Shown here: positions 1-14,400 of the stretch, in pieces
Numbering within the stretch: position 1 is the stretch's first letter
How the letters are laid out: each line of letters opens with the position of its first letter
Source of the DNA: Chryseobacterium sp. T16E-39
GTDB lineage: Bacteria > Bacteroidota > Bacteroidia > Flavobacteriales > Weeksellaceae
Direction of reading: 5' to 3'
Assembly: GCF_002216065.1 (NCBI RefSeq)
Contig: NZ_CP022282.1
Coordinates: 372,001 to 436,000, forward strand
Length of the DNA stretch: 64,000 nucleotides
Position numbers and translations under genes: made by a program
Notes under the pieces: generated by a model
Database searches by the model: none
What the model was told of the DNA's origin: nothing
Seen by the model: the letters and a program-made list of their open reading frames with translations, nothing else

Positions 1-2400
1 GCTTATGAGAACCCTAGAATTTCTATTCTAAGTCTTGGCATCAGTGAAGAAGATAGCTCTTCTTATCAGGATATCATCATTCAGGAGATGATGCATTATG
101 TAATGGCACCTCTGTTAGAAGTAATATATCGTAACGGACGAAGAGAAGAGAGAACTATAGTTCCGGTAAAACAACAGAACAACCAATCATCAGAACTATT
201 GCTAAAGGAAAACGGTTGCTACATCATTACTGGTGGTACTGGTGGTTTAGGAATGGTGTTCGCGTCTTATCTTGCGGAACATTATAAGGCTAATATCGTA
301 TTGATCGGCCGAAGTTTAAAGAATGAAGCTATTGAAGATAAGCTTCAGCAGCTGCAACAACTTGGAGGAAATGCAGCATATTACAGAGCCAATGTAGCGG
401 ATAAAAGAGCATTATCAGTAGCGATTTCCAAAATCAAAAAGAAATTTAAAACCATTAATGGAATCATTCACGCAGCAGGACTGATTGAAGATTCTTTTAT
501 CATTAATAAAAAAGCAGATTCATTCGAAAGGGTGATCACTCCAAAAGTATATGGAACCATCAATTTAGATGAATGCCTTCAGAATGAGGTGCTTGATTTC
601 TTCATCGTATTCTCTTCAATCGCTTCATTAATGCCTAATCAGGGACAGTGTGACTATGCTTCCGCGAACAATTTCCTTGATCATATGATGGAGATCAGAA
701 ACAGAAGGGAAATAGAAAAAGGGAATCAAGGAATCAGTCTGGCCATTAACTGGCCACTTTGGGAAAGTGGTGGAATTACGGTTTCTGACGAAGAAAGAGA
801 ACATTTATGGCAGGTATTCGGTATGAAACCGATGCTTAATGAAGATGCATTAAAAGGCTTCCTGAAATTACTAACCACAGGTAATACTTCAACACAGGCA
901 GTATTGATCGAAGGAATTGCAAATAAAATAGAATCTCATCTTAGTGTTGAGCACGTATTCGAGCATGCTAATATTGAAAACAGAGAGTCTGAAAAAGGTG
1001 ATTTCTCTTCAGTACTTAGAAGCATGATTACTGATATTCTACCCAAAACTTCAGTGATAACAGATACAGATAGCTTTAATAAATTAGGATTAGATTCTTC
1101 AGGACTGGTAAAGCTTTCTGCAAAGTTGACCGAATATGTGGGTGCAACAATCAATCCGGTTTTATTGATTGAATATAATACCATTAAAGACCTTGCTGCT
1201 AATATTGCAACAGAGATTCCTTCTTTTGATCCCGAAAAGGTGATGGAATCTTTAGCAAACGACGCTGCAAAAAGTTATATAACAACTACTTCATTGGTAG
1301 ATGCAGAACGATCAGACTTAAAGAACTTACTGTTTAGAAAACGATACAGCAATGAAGAATTTTTCATGCAGGATCACGTCGTGGATGGAAAATACAATGT
1401 TCCTGGAGCCTGTTATATTGAAATGGGAAGACAGGCGGCCACATTGCTTGGTAAAAGAATATGCAGCCTATCCAATAATTACTGGCCGGAAGTGTTGTCT
1501 TCTGCAGGACCAGCGATCAATGCCTATATTCAGATGGTACCCAAAGGTTCATTATATGCTTACGAGATATTCAGTGAGGATACGAATGGCCGAAAAACAG
1601 TACATGCAATGGGGGATGTGAATATGGACACTGTTATAGAACCGGGTGAACTGGGAACTTTTGATCTTCATGCTGCCAAAGAAAAATTAAACATACACAT
1701 AAGCCGGGAAACGGTTTACGAACAAATCATCGCTGAAGGATTGCATGTAGGACCTTCTTTTATGCCGATGAAGGAGTTATGGACGAATAAAGAAGAGGCT
1801 TTAGGACACCTGATCCTGCCTTTACATGTTGCAGAAACATTACCGGATTATATTTTGCATCCGAGTATGCTAACAGGAGTGTTCCAGACCGCTATTATTA
1901 ATAATAAGCCAAATGGCTTAGAAAACTCCAAATACATTCCGGTAGCCATAGATGAGATTGTATTTACAGGTCAGATTCCTGCCGAATGCTATATACATAC
2001 AGTAGCTCATGAAGCTAACAAAACCAGAAGTGGAATCAGAAAGTTTGATGCCCAGGTGGTGGATCCCGAAGGTAATATTATTGCTAAACTTAATGGTTTT
2101 TCAATTAAAGAGACGACCAATGCAACCAATACAGTTGCATCAGCTCAATCAGTAACTCCAAAAGTAAAAGTTGCTGAAAGTGGTGAACTTGCGATAGAAC
2201 GCATTGAGAATCTGTTGAAAACATTGCTACATGAAGGAGTTGGTTTGGAAGAAGAAGAAATGGATGCTGAAACTTCATTTGAAGAATTGGGAATTAATTC
2301 CAGAATGATCATTGATCTGAACAGGTTGTTGGCAAAAACTTTCGGGAACTTATCTAAAACCCTGTTTTTTGAATACCGAAATATCAACGAACTGGCTGGT
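1..2400 (+). other. PKS module 0 (partial): KR-ACP-DH*-ACP
   Basis: KR: cofactor loop TGGTGGLG near 229-252, catalytic Ser/Tyr/Asn in FSS...DYASAN near 612-672. First ACP: Ser codon 1096 in LGLDSSG. Then a dehydratase-fold domain (about 1320-2110) with a complete HxxxGxxxxP motif (His codon 1375). In its second motif, HP-x-x-x-D-x-x-x-Q, the Asp is Thr (codon 1873). Second ACP: Ser codon 2299 in GINS, where the usual Asp before the Ser is Asn. A DH-like domain between two ACPs and without its own KS is unusual. Missing Asp suggests no ordinary dehydration; double-bond shifting, oxa-cyclisation or loss of activity are possible readings. Confidence 0.8.
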
Positions 2401-5400
2401 TATTTCCAGAAGAAGCATGCGGGTGTATTAAAAGATCTTTTAGGTGAAGTTGAAGAAAACGATTCGACACCTGAAAGGATAGAAGAAATTGAACCTGTTG
2501 CCGATACAGAGGAAAAAAGTACAAACAAAGATATTGCGATCGTTGGAGTCAGTGGAAAATATCCAAAATCAAATACACTTTCCGATTTCTGGGAGTTGAT
2601 GAAAAAAGGAGATGACTGCATTGAAGAAATTCCACAAGATCGTTTTGATTATAAAGGACATTTTGATGAAGATAGAGAAAATGGACTGCTATATGCCCGT
2701 TGGGGAGGATTCATCAATGATGTAGATAAATTTGATCCGCAATTCTTTAATATCTCACCACGGGAAGCAGAGAAAATTGATCCTCAGGAAAGGTTGTTTT
2801 TAGAAGTCGTTTGGTCAACGTTGGAAGACGCTGGAATTACCCGTGAGAAAATTACAGAACAATCTAAAAAAGTAGGTGTTTTTGTAGGCGCATTATGGCA
2901 GCCGTACGTTAACCTTGGAATTGAAGAAACGGCCAAAGGAAATCCTATCGCTCCGAGTGGGCTTTTATATAGTATTCCAAACAGAGTTTCATATTTCTTT
3001 AACTGGACGGGACCAAGTATGGCTATAGACACTGCTTGCTCTGCATCATTAACAGCATTACATTATGCTTGTGAAAGCATCAGAAACGGAGAGTCTGACA
3101 GCTGTATTGCAGGGGGAGTAAACTTATCGCTTTCATTAAGTAAATATTTATTCCTGAGTCAGAATAATTTCTTAGCCAGTGATGGCCGTTGCAGAAGTTT
3201 TGGGATTGGAGATGGATATGTTCCTGGGGAAGGAATCGGTGCTGTTTTACTTAAGCCTCTGGAAAAAGCAATTGCCGATGGCGATCAGATTTATGGGGTA
3301 ATTAAAGGAACCACCGTTAATCATAACGGCCGAACTAATGGATATACCGTACCTAGTCCTAATTTACAAGGGGAATTAATTCAGGCTGCTTTACAAAAAA
3401 CAGGAATCGATCCACGTACGATATCTTATGTAGAAGCACACGGAACAGGAACTTCTTTAGGAGATCCTATTGAAATGACAGGTCTTTGCAAAGCTTTTGA
3501 TGAATATACAGATGATAAACAATTCTGTGCCATCGGTTCTGTAAAATCTAATATTGGACATCTGGAGGCAGCAGCTGGTATTGCAGGACTGACGAAAATA
3601 TTATTACAGTTTAAACACCAACTTGTAGCACCATCCATACATTCTGCAACCCTGAATCCGAATATCAGTTTTGAAGATACGCCTTTCTATGTTCCTCAGA
3701 ATTTAGCACCATGGAAAAGACCAATGATCACTGATCAAAACGGACAGTCTGAAGAATTACCATTAAGAGCAATGTTAAGTTCTTTTGGTGCCGGAGGAAG
3801 TAATGCACATCTTATCATTGAAGAATTCAGATTACCGGAACAGACTTCTAAAAATGAATTAAACCAAGATCCTACGATCATTGTCTTATCAGCTAAAAAT
3901 GAAGAACGTCTTCAGGAACAGGTATATAACTTAAAATATAGTTTAGAAGAAGATAACAGTCTGTCATTACCTGATATCGCTTATACTTTACAAACAGGAA
4001 GAGAAGCTATGGAAAGCAGGGTAGCTTTTGTGATAAATGACATTCCTTCATTAATAGGTGTCCTGGATGGCTTTTTAAAAGATACTGATGCTCAGAAGGA
4101 AACAAGTACATCATATAAGACAGGAACATGCAAAATAGGAACTAAAACAGATGATAAATCTGCTGAAGTACAAAACAAAATCAATACAGCAAATTGGAAT
4201 GGTATTGCTGATCTATGGATACAGGGATCTGTATTCGACTGGAATTTGCTTTATGCAGGAAAACAGCTTCGCAAGATCAGCTTGCCAACTTATCCTTTTG
4301 CGAGAGAACGCTACTGGCTTCCTACAGCTGACAAGAAACTTAATCCAGCTGGAAAAACCGTTGACAGAACATTGCATCCTCTGGTGCACCAGAATACCTC
4401 TGACCTGGATCAACAAAAATTCAGCAGCACTTTTAGTGGTGAAGAATCATTCTTAGCAGATCATCAGGTACGCGATCAAAAGATTTTACCGGGAGTCGCC
4501 TATCTGGAATTGGCAAGAGCTGCAGGTAAATTGAGTACACACCAAAAAGTTACCCAACTTAAAGAGGTGAGCTGGATCAATCCTTTCTGGGTTCATCAAT
4601 CAGAAACGCTTCACATTGGATTATACCGTGATCAGGAAGAGGTAGCTTATGAAATATATAGTAGTAACGGAGATGCTGTGGTAACGCATAGCAATGGAAG
4701 ACTTTCCAATACCGTAATCGAGGTTCCTGGTAGGATGAACATTCAGCAGTTTAAGAAAGATTGTGTGAATGAAATCACAGGATCAGAATTATATAAAGCT
4801 TTTGATTCGAAAGGATTAAACCTTAAAAATAGTTTCCAGCAGGTAGAGACCTTATATATTGCAGAAGAATATGCTTTATCAAAAATAAAGCTGGTGAATA
4901 ATGAAGGTTGTGTATATCCTCCTTGTATCATGGATAGCCTTCTTCACGCGGTGTATGGTTTAATGGATTCTTATTCATTGGTATTACCTTTTTATGCCGG
5001 AGAAATTAATTTCTACAAAGGAATTGAAGAAGCTCAGGAGCTTTGGGGTTATGCGGTACGAAAAGAAGGTAAGGATAACCACCGAACGGTAACTGCTGAT
5101 TTTTATTTACTAAATGAAAACGGAGAAATACTATTATCCTTTAAAGACTTTATTTTCCTGCCTTTGGATCGTGAAGAATCTGATCAATCAGGAAGTAAGA
5201 CTTCTTTGCATAAAGAAGGAAAAGTAACTTATTATCAGCAGGAATGGAAAGAAGAAGCTCTTGTTTCAGAACAGCTTGAAACAACCAATCAGATCATTCT
5301 TATTGCAGGCGGCGCTATTGATTTGTGCGACAAGCTGCAGGAAGGACTCGGACAGGAGGTTATAGCTGTAAACCAGGAAAAACAAACTGCTTTTTTCAAT

Positions 5401-8400
5401 TCTGCATTATCTAAAATAAAAGAGAAAGTCAAGGAGAAAGGCCATACTCAAATCACAGTTGTTTGTCAGACCAGCGATTATTCCGAATATGGATTTATAT
5501 CCGGATTGCTTAAAACAGCTCATCTTGAACACCCTGAAATTACAGGAAAAGTAATTGCTGTAGACTATTTATCAGTAAAGAACCTTGAAGAACTCACAGC
5601 AATCATTGAGGCTGAGCAAAATAATAAAGATGTTGAGGTATCCTACACCGGAGGTGTAAGGTCAGTGAAAAAATCTGTACTGGTAACTTTCGATTCACAA
5701 AGTACGGAGGGAATAACCTTTAAAAAAGGAGGTGTTTATCTTTTAACCGGTGGTGCAGGTGGATTAGGCTTGAAGATCGCTGAACATATTTGTACTAAAA
5801 ATAATATTACGCTGGTACTGACAGGCAGAAGTGTATGGTCTGAAACCATTAAAACTTCATTATCTGAAATACCGGGTGCTGTGTATCATCATTGTGATCT
5901 AAGCAACTTTGAAGAAACCCAGAAATTGGTACAACTTGTTAATCAGGAATATGGTCCACTCAATGGAATTATTCATAGTGCAGGTGTTCTCAGAGATAGC
6001 TATATCATCAACAAAACATCTTTACAAGTAGATGAGGTTTTTGCTCCTAAAGTAGAAGGAACAAAAAATATCGATGAAGCGACTAAAGATCAGCCATTGG
6101 ATTTTATGGTATTCTTCTCTTCTATAACGAGTATTAAAGGAAATGCCGGACAGGCTGATTATGCTGCAGCCAATGCTTATATGAATACGTATGCGGCATA
6201 CCGTAATGCAGAAAGATCAGGAAGAAAATCAAATGGTAAAACTTTAAGTATCTGCTGGACATTATGGAAAGAAGGCGGAATGAAAGTGAATGATGAAGAT
6301 GTTCTGGATCTTGAAAGACAATTAGGATCACTCTCACTTCCATCTGAAGATGGCATAAAAGCTTTTGATACTTTACTAAAAAATGCGGAAGGAGAAATTC
6401 TGGTTACTTATGAAAATACAGATGCTCCAAAGGTGGAAATGATTAAAGTTTTTGTACCAAAAGAAGCTCATCTAGCTATTGATACTTCTGAACTGGCAGA
6501 AAAAGTTTCAGGTAAAATAATCGAAATAGTAGCCGTGCTATTAAAGCTAAATCCTGCTGCTATTAAAAAAGATAAGGCATTTGGTGATTATGGTTTTGAA
6601 TCTGTGTCATTAACAAAATTTGCCCGCCAGTTAAATACATTCTATGAGCTTACAGTACTACCAACTGTTTTTTATAATTATCCAACAATCAATGATCTTA
6701 AAGATTTTTTAATTGAAGAACATCATGAAGCAGTAACTCAAAAGCACAGCTCATCTGTTGCCGCAAAATCGGAAGAGGTTCAGCCTGTAATGATTACGCA
6801 AAAAAGAGTTGCATTTAATAATGAAGGTCGTTCTGCAATACCAAAAACAGCTGGGAATAGTATCAGTAACAGTACCCATACAACACAAAAAGCAGTTGCT
6901 ATTATCGGGATCAGTGGACGTTTTCCTGGGTCAGATGATTTAGATGCTTTCTGGAAAAACATCAGTGAGAATAAAGATCTGATCACTGAAATGACACCGG
7001 ACCGTTGGGACTGGAAAGCCTATTATGGAGATCCTTTAAAAGAGAAAAATAAGACCAAAGCAAAATGGGGTGGCTTGATCTCTGACATTGATAAATTTGA
7101 TCCTTTATTTTTTAATATCTCGCCACGTGAAGCAGAATTGATGGATCCACAACAGCGGATCACTCTGGAGGCCGTATATCAGGCATTGGAAGATGCAGCA
7201 ATTGCACCGGATAAGATCAGAGGAACTGACACCAGTATCTTTATTGGAGTTTCCACGTCTGACTATTCCATGTTAGTGAATAACCAGTCTGATTTAACGG
7301 GACAGGGACATTATGCAACTGGATCAGTACATTCTATCCTGGTCAACAGAATATCTTATTTATTGGATATCCGTGGAGCAAGTGAACCTGTGGATACTGC
7401 TTGTTCAAGCTCATTGATTGCGATTCACCGTGCAGTAGCCCATATTAGAAACGGAGATAGCACGATCGCAATTGCAGGGGGAGTGAATGCACTTCTTTCT
7501 CCGGAATTGACTCTTTCTTTCAGTGAATCCGGAATGCTAAGTGCCGACGGACGTTGTAAAACTTTTGACGAAAGTGCCAATGGCTATGTACGTGGAGAAG
7601 GCGTTGGAGTTGTTATCCTGAAATCATTGGAGCAGGCAGAAGCAGATGGAGACCATATTTACGGAATTATCCGTGGAAGTGCAGAAAATCATGGCGGAAA
7701 AGCCAATACACTGACCTCTCCAAATCCAAATGCTCAAAAAGAGCTCCTGGTTAAGGCGTATAGCAGAGCAGGAATTAATCCGGCGGATGTAAGTTATATA
7801 GAAGCCCACGGAACAGGAACTCCACTAGGAGATCCGATTGAAATAGAAGGATTGAAGCTTGCCTTTAATACTTTATATAAGCAAAGAAATCAAGCCCCAA
7901 CAGAAGCTGCATACTGCAGTATCGGAAGTGTAAAAACAAACATCGGACACCTGGAGGCTGCTGCAGGAATTGCAGGAGTGATGAAGGTAATCCTGGCAAT
8001 GAAACATAAAACATTACCTGGAAATCCTCATTTAATTCAGACCAACCCATATTTAAATCTGGATGGAAGTCCATTCAGGTTACAGCAAAATACAACCGAC
8101 TGGAAGGTTTCTGGTAACAAATCAAGAATTGCCGGAATCAGCAGTTTTGGTTTTGGAGGAGCTAATGCCCATTTAATTATCGAAGAATATATTCCTGGTA
8201 TAAGAAAAGCAATTGTAAAAGGACAACCTGCCGTTATTTTACTATCTGCAAAAAATGCCGACCGATTAAAAGCCAGGGCATTGCAACTGAAAGTCTTCTT
8301 ACAGAGGCACCCTGAAACGGACCTGCATGAGCTTGCCTTTACTTTACAGTCAGGACGTGAAGCCATGGAAGAACGTCTTGCATGGATTGCAGAAAGCCAG

Positions 8401-11400
8401 GAGGACTTATTGACTCAGTTGGAAAATTATACCAATGGTAATAGCTTTGGATTCTACCAGGGAAATACCAATCAGGAACAGATCGGCTTCCTTCTGGAGG
8501 GAACGGCAGGAAAAGCTTATGTAGAAACTGCTTTCAAAAATAATGAAATCAAAAGTCTTGCTCAACTGTGGGTAAAAGGAATTGATATCGACTGGAAGTT
8601 ATTATACCCAGATACTTTACCGAAGCGCATAAGTCTGCCTGTATATCCTTTTGCCAGACAACGGTACTGGATCCCGGATTCCCCTAAAAAAGTACTGCAT
8701 ACCCAAATAGCAGAAAATCATCTGCATCCATTGTTACATACCAATGAATCTAATGATAAGCAACAACAATACGCAGCAGTATATAACGGAACCGAATCTT
8801 TTCTTGACGACCATATCGTAAGGGATGAGAAAATACTGCCCGGAGTAGCTTATCTGGAAATAGCTAGGGCTGCAGGAGCTTTGAGTTCTCAAAAAGAGGT
8901 TGTCAGGTTGAAGAATGTGAGCTGGCTGAACCCTCTAAAGCTGGAAAATGGAACAGTCTCAATTGCCATTGCACTGGATCCGGAACAAGCAGCTGTTAAT
9001 TACAAAATTTACAATCAGAAAAATAACCAGCTTCTTTATGGAAACGGTCAGATCATTACGGGTAAAACAGAACCTGCTGGAAGATTTGATCTGGAAATGA
9101 TGAAAGCGGCTTGCACAAAGGTGATTCCGGGAGCAGAAATTTATCAAAATTTCAAAGCAAACGGATTGAATCTTGGAAAGAGCTTCAGAGGAGTTAAGCA
9201 AATTCACGTAGGAGAAGGTATTGCTTTATCAGCCATCAGTTTTGATGAACTGGAAGGTTGTATGTACACGCCGGGTATTATGGATAGTCTCTTACATACC
9301 ATTTATGGATTGGTTATTGCAGGAGGCGAAGCATACAAATTGGAACTTCCTTATTTTGTACGCGAAGTTCATTTTTATCAGCCTATAACAGATGCTTCGG
9401 CATTGTGGGGATATGCCAGAAAAAGTGAAAATTATAAAGAAAGTGATCAGGTTGTTACCTATGATCTGGATCTTCTGAGTAATGAAGGAGATCTATTGAT
9501 CAGCTTTAAAGATTTTGTAGCACTTCCCCTGGATGGTCTTGAAACCAATGGAGAGGAAGATAATATTGACGAAGTTGTTGAAGAATCGGTTGAAGAACAA
9601 ATGACTGTAGTTCCGGTCGAGGCGAGTCTGCTAAAGAAAAAAGTGACCGATAAGATCGTAGGTATCGTTGCTGAATTAGTCAGAATGGAACCTGCTGAAA
9701 TTGAAAATGATAAAAAGTTCGGAGATTATGGATTTGATTCCATTTTATTAACCCGTTTCAACAATGAGCTCAACGGTTACTATGATCTGGATCTGATGCC
9801 AACCGTATTTTATAATTATGCAACCATCAATAAGCTGGCTGCGTTTATGACAGAAGAATATACGGAAGCCCTCAATGCATTGCACGGAGAAGCTCCAGCT
9901 GCTCTAACTGTTAAGCCGGTTGAAAAAATTACCATAAAAAAGAGTGCTTTTTCAACAACGGTTGCAACGCCTGTAAAACAGTTCAATCCTTACAAACCAA
10001 AGCCACAATCGGCCAATGAACCCATTGCCATTATTGGGATGAGTGGCCGCTTTCCGGGATCACCGGATCTGGACACATTCTGGAAAAATATCAGTGAAAA
10101 TAAAGACCTGATCACAGAGGTTCCCGCGGACCGATGGGACTGGAAAAAATATGACGGAGATCCTTTAACGGAAAAAAATAAAACCCGATCCAAATGGGGA
10201 GGTTTTCTGACAGATATTGATAAGTTTGACCCTGCTTTTTTCAGTATTTCTCCAATGGAAGCTGAATTGATGGATCCGCAACAACGTATTCTCATGGAAG
10301 CAGTATACGAGGCGCTGGAAGATGGTGGAATTGCAACAGAAAGCATTAAAGGAACCAATACCGGAATATTTATAGGGGTTTCTGCGTCTGACTATTTGAT
10401 ACGCCTTCGCCATGAAACCGATTTAGCGGGGCAAATGCATACCACTACAGGTTCTGTACATTCCATGATGGTGAACAGGATTTCCTATTTACTGGATATC
10501 AACGGACCGAGTGAACCGGTAGATACTGCCTGTTCAAGTTCATTGATTGCCATTCACCGAGCTGTTGAAAATATCAGAAACGGAATGTGTAATATGGCCA
10601 TTGCCGGAGGAGTAAATGCATTGTTATCTCCAGAATTGACCCTTTCTTTCAGCCAGTCAGGAATGTTGAGCAAAGATGGAAGATGTAAAACTTTTGACCA
10701 AAGTGCTAATGGATATGTAAGAGGAGAAGGAGTAGGAATTATCGTTCTTAAATCATTGCAACAAGCTATTGCAGATGGTGATCCTATTCATGCGGTGATC
10801 AGAAGTACTGCAGAAAACCATGGCGGAAGAGCAAACACCTTAACTTCACCTAACCCGATTGCCCAAAGAGATCTTTTACTGCATGCCTATCGCAGTGCGG
10901 GAATCGATCCGCGTGATGTGAGTTATATTGAAGCTCACGGTACCGGAACACCTCTGGGAGATCCAATTGAAGCAGAAGGATTGAAACTTGCTTTTAAAGA
11001 TTTATATAAAGATAAAGGACTTCAGCAGCCTACAGAACCTCACTGCAGTATCGGAAGTGTAAAAACCAATATCGGACACCTGGAATCTGCAGCAGGTATT
11101 GCAAGTACCATTAAAGTACTGCTGTGTATGAAGAATAATACATTGCCGGGTAATCCGCATTTAAAAAATCCTAATGAATACCTGAAATTAAATGGAAGTA
11201 TCTTCGAGCTGAGAAAAGAGACAGGTCCGTGGATCACTTCCGATGATCGTCCGAAAATTGCTGGGATCAGTAGTTTCGGATTCGGAGGTGCCAATTCACA
11301 TATTGTCATTGAAGAATACCGACCGGATCTGACAACTCCTTATCAGGAAGACAGTCAGGCCATCATTATACTTTCTGCAAAAACTAAAGATAATCTGAAG

Positions 11401-14400
11401 CAGCAGGCGAGCAATCTTTTAGATTTTGTTCAAAAAAATCCTGAAGCGAACCTTTCTGATATCGCCTATACCCTGCAGACGGGAAGGGATGAAATGGAAG
11501 AAAGACTGGCTCTGGTTGTATCGAATAAAATCGAACTGATGAGTAAGCTGACAAACTATCTTTCAGAAGGTTCAGAACATGGATTTACAGGAAACATAAA
11601 ACAAGATAAGACCGGTTCAGGAAATACCTATATCAGTCTTGCTATTGAAAATAAAGATCTCATTTCATTGGCAGGTCTATGGGCGAAAGGTGCATCTGTA
11701 GACTGGAACTTATTATATACCAATGGACGTCCTTCGAAAATCAATTTACCGGTTTATCCGTTTACTAAAAACAGATACTGGATCCCTGTCAGTTCATTCC
11801 TGCTAAAAACAATGGCCAATACCAGAATTCATCCATTACTGCACATGAATGAATCAGATTTAAATGAACAGAAATATACCAGCATTTTCACAGGTGAAGA
11901 AGTTTTTCTTAACGATCATAAAGTAAGAAACGAAAAGGTGCTGCCGGGAGTCGCCTATCTCGAACTGGCAAGAATTGCCGGAACATTGAGTACAGGTCAA
12001 CAGGTAACACAGCTAAGAAATATCAGTTGGGTCAATCCGATTTCTATCGTAGAAGATTATGCAAAGATCTCAACCGGGATTTATAGGGATGGTGATCAGT
12101 TGTGTTATGAGGTCTACAGCGATGGAGAAGTGGTACATGGTAATGGTCAGATATTAACTGATAAGCTGATTCAGCCAGAAAATATGGACATCAATGCTTT
12201 GAAAGCAAAAGCCAATAAAGTATTGGATGGCAAAGGAATGTATAATGAATTTTTGGCGGCAGGACTTGATCTCGGAACTACGTATCAGGGAGTTCAAAAG
12301 ATGTATGCTAATGACCATGGCTGTTTAGCTAAAATTAACCTTACGAGCCTTGAGGGCTTTATGTATACACCGGGAATTCTCGATAGTATGCTCCACACTA
12401 TTTATGGTTTCCAGCAACTTGCTGACGAAACATACTCATTGGCACTTCCTTATTTTATGGGAGAGATGAGCTGCTATCAAACACTGGAGGGACAATCATT
12501 GTGGGCGTATGCACGTAAAAATGAGCAAACCAAATCAGAAGATAAGCTGGCTGCGTATGATATAGATCTGATCAATGATCATGGTGTTGTTTTAGTGAGC
12601 TTCCGAAACTTCGTAGCGCTTCCGTTAGATGGATTTAAACCAACAAAAACGGTTAAAAAAGATACAGATACATTTATCTACCAACCCGTTTGGGAAGAGA
12701 CTTCCCTAGAAAATCCACAGATACGGGAAACTGAAAAACAATTTATCTGGCTTGCCGGAGGGACTGATTCTTTAGCAGAAGAATTAAAAGAAAGATTGGG
12801 AATCTCAGTACAAGCCATCGCAATTGATCAGCCGGTAAGCTATTTTACCACGGTACTTGAACAGCTGAAAGGCAATTTGAAGAAAAATACTTCAATGCAT
12901 ATCACTGTGGTTTACCCAAATCATCAGTATCCACAGGCAGGATTTATTACCGGTTTGTTAAAAACAGCAGTTCAGGAAAATCCTGGAGTGACAGGCCAGA
13001 CCATCGGTGTGAATAGTTTAGATCCTGATTTGCTGACCGAATTACTGAAAAATGGAGTGGGAAAAAATGCTGAGATCCGTTATGATCGAGGTATTTTTAA
13101 AACAAAACAGTTCAGACCGTTAGTAAAAGAGAATATAGGTGTAGATCAAATGACGATCCGTGAAAATGGAGTATACCTTATTACGGGTGGTGCCGGTGGT
13201 CTCGGACGCATTTTTGCAAAGCACTTAAGCCAGACTAAAAATGTAAAAATTATCCTGACAGGCAGAAGAACTGCGGATCACGAGATAGAAAAACTACTGT
13301 CTGAAATTCCGGGAACAGTGTATTATCCATGTGATATAACAGATCATCAGGATACAGAAAGATTGCTAACAACTATTAAGGAAAACCATCACGGATTGAA
13401 TGGAATCATTCATAGTGCCGGAACTTTAAGAGATAGTTTTATTCAAAATAAAAATGAGGAACATATTCAACAGGTACTCAATCCTAAAATTAAAGGAGCG
13501 CAGATATTAGATGTAGTAACAAAAGGTGAACCTCTTGACTTTATGATGCTTTTCTCATCTGTTGCGGCAGTGACAGGTAATGCTGGGCAAGCAGATTACG
13601 CATCAGCTAACACCTATCTGGATCATTATGTTGAATACCGAAATGAAGCTGCTGCTCGAGGTCAGCGATCTGGAAAAACGATCAGTCTAAACTGGCCACT
13701 GTGGAAATCCGGTGGAATGCAGGTAAGTCCGGCAGCGGAAAAATATCTTGAAAATCAGTTTGGGATGGTGCCAATGCCAACAGAGACAGGTCTTGAGATG
13801 TTTGATCTGATTCTGAAAGCTCCATCAGGACAGTACGCTATTTATTTCGGTAAAGAAGAGGGGATTTCCAGAACAACAGGTAATACATTAACTGGAGGAG
13901 CAATTCAAAAAAATGATTCAATATCTCCTAAAAATACAGAAGAAAAGATAGGTGGATCAAAAACGGCTACAGAAAAGATTGTTAGAGAGGTGAAGGAAAT
14001 TGTGGCAAAACTTCTCAAAATGGAGGTTTCTACAGTTGATCAGGAAACAGAATTTGGAGAATATGGTTTTGATTCCCTTTTAATGACCCAGTTTACCACT
14101 GCTTTGAATAATTTCTACAACCTGAAATTAATGCCGACCGTATTTTACAACCATCCGACTATTGGAGTATTTGCGGAATTCCTGATCAAAGAATATCCGA
14201 ACCTTGCAGTAGAAAGTGAAAGTACTTCAAAGGCATTTACTTCAGACCAAAATTCAGTTCAATTTGACCAGTTTACCGGACGTAAAAACAGACAACATTC
14301 TTTACAATACAACAGTTCACCAGTAAAGGTACCTCAAAAGCCTGTTGAAGAAGGAATTGCGATTATAGGAATCAGTGGACGTTTTCCCGGATCACCTGAT

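Noticed and set aside
88..90. ATG 88 as start of the first PKS gene
   Set aside because: The frame is open to base 1 and the ATG lies within the ketoreductase, so the gene starts outside the window.
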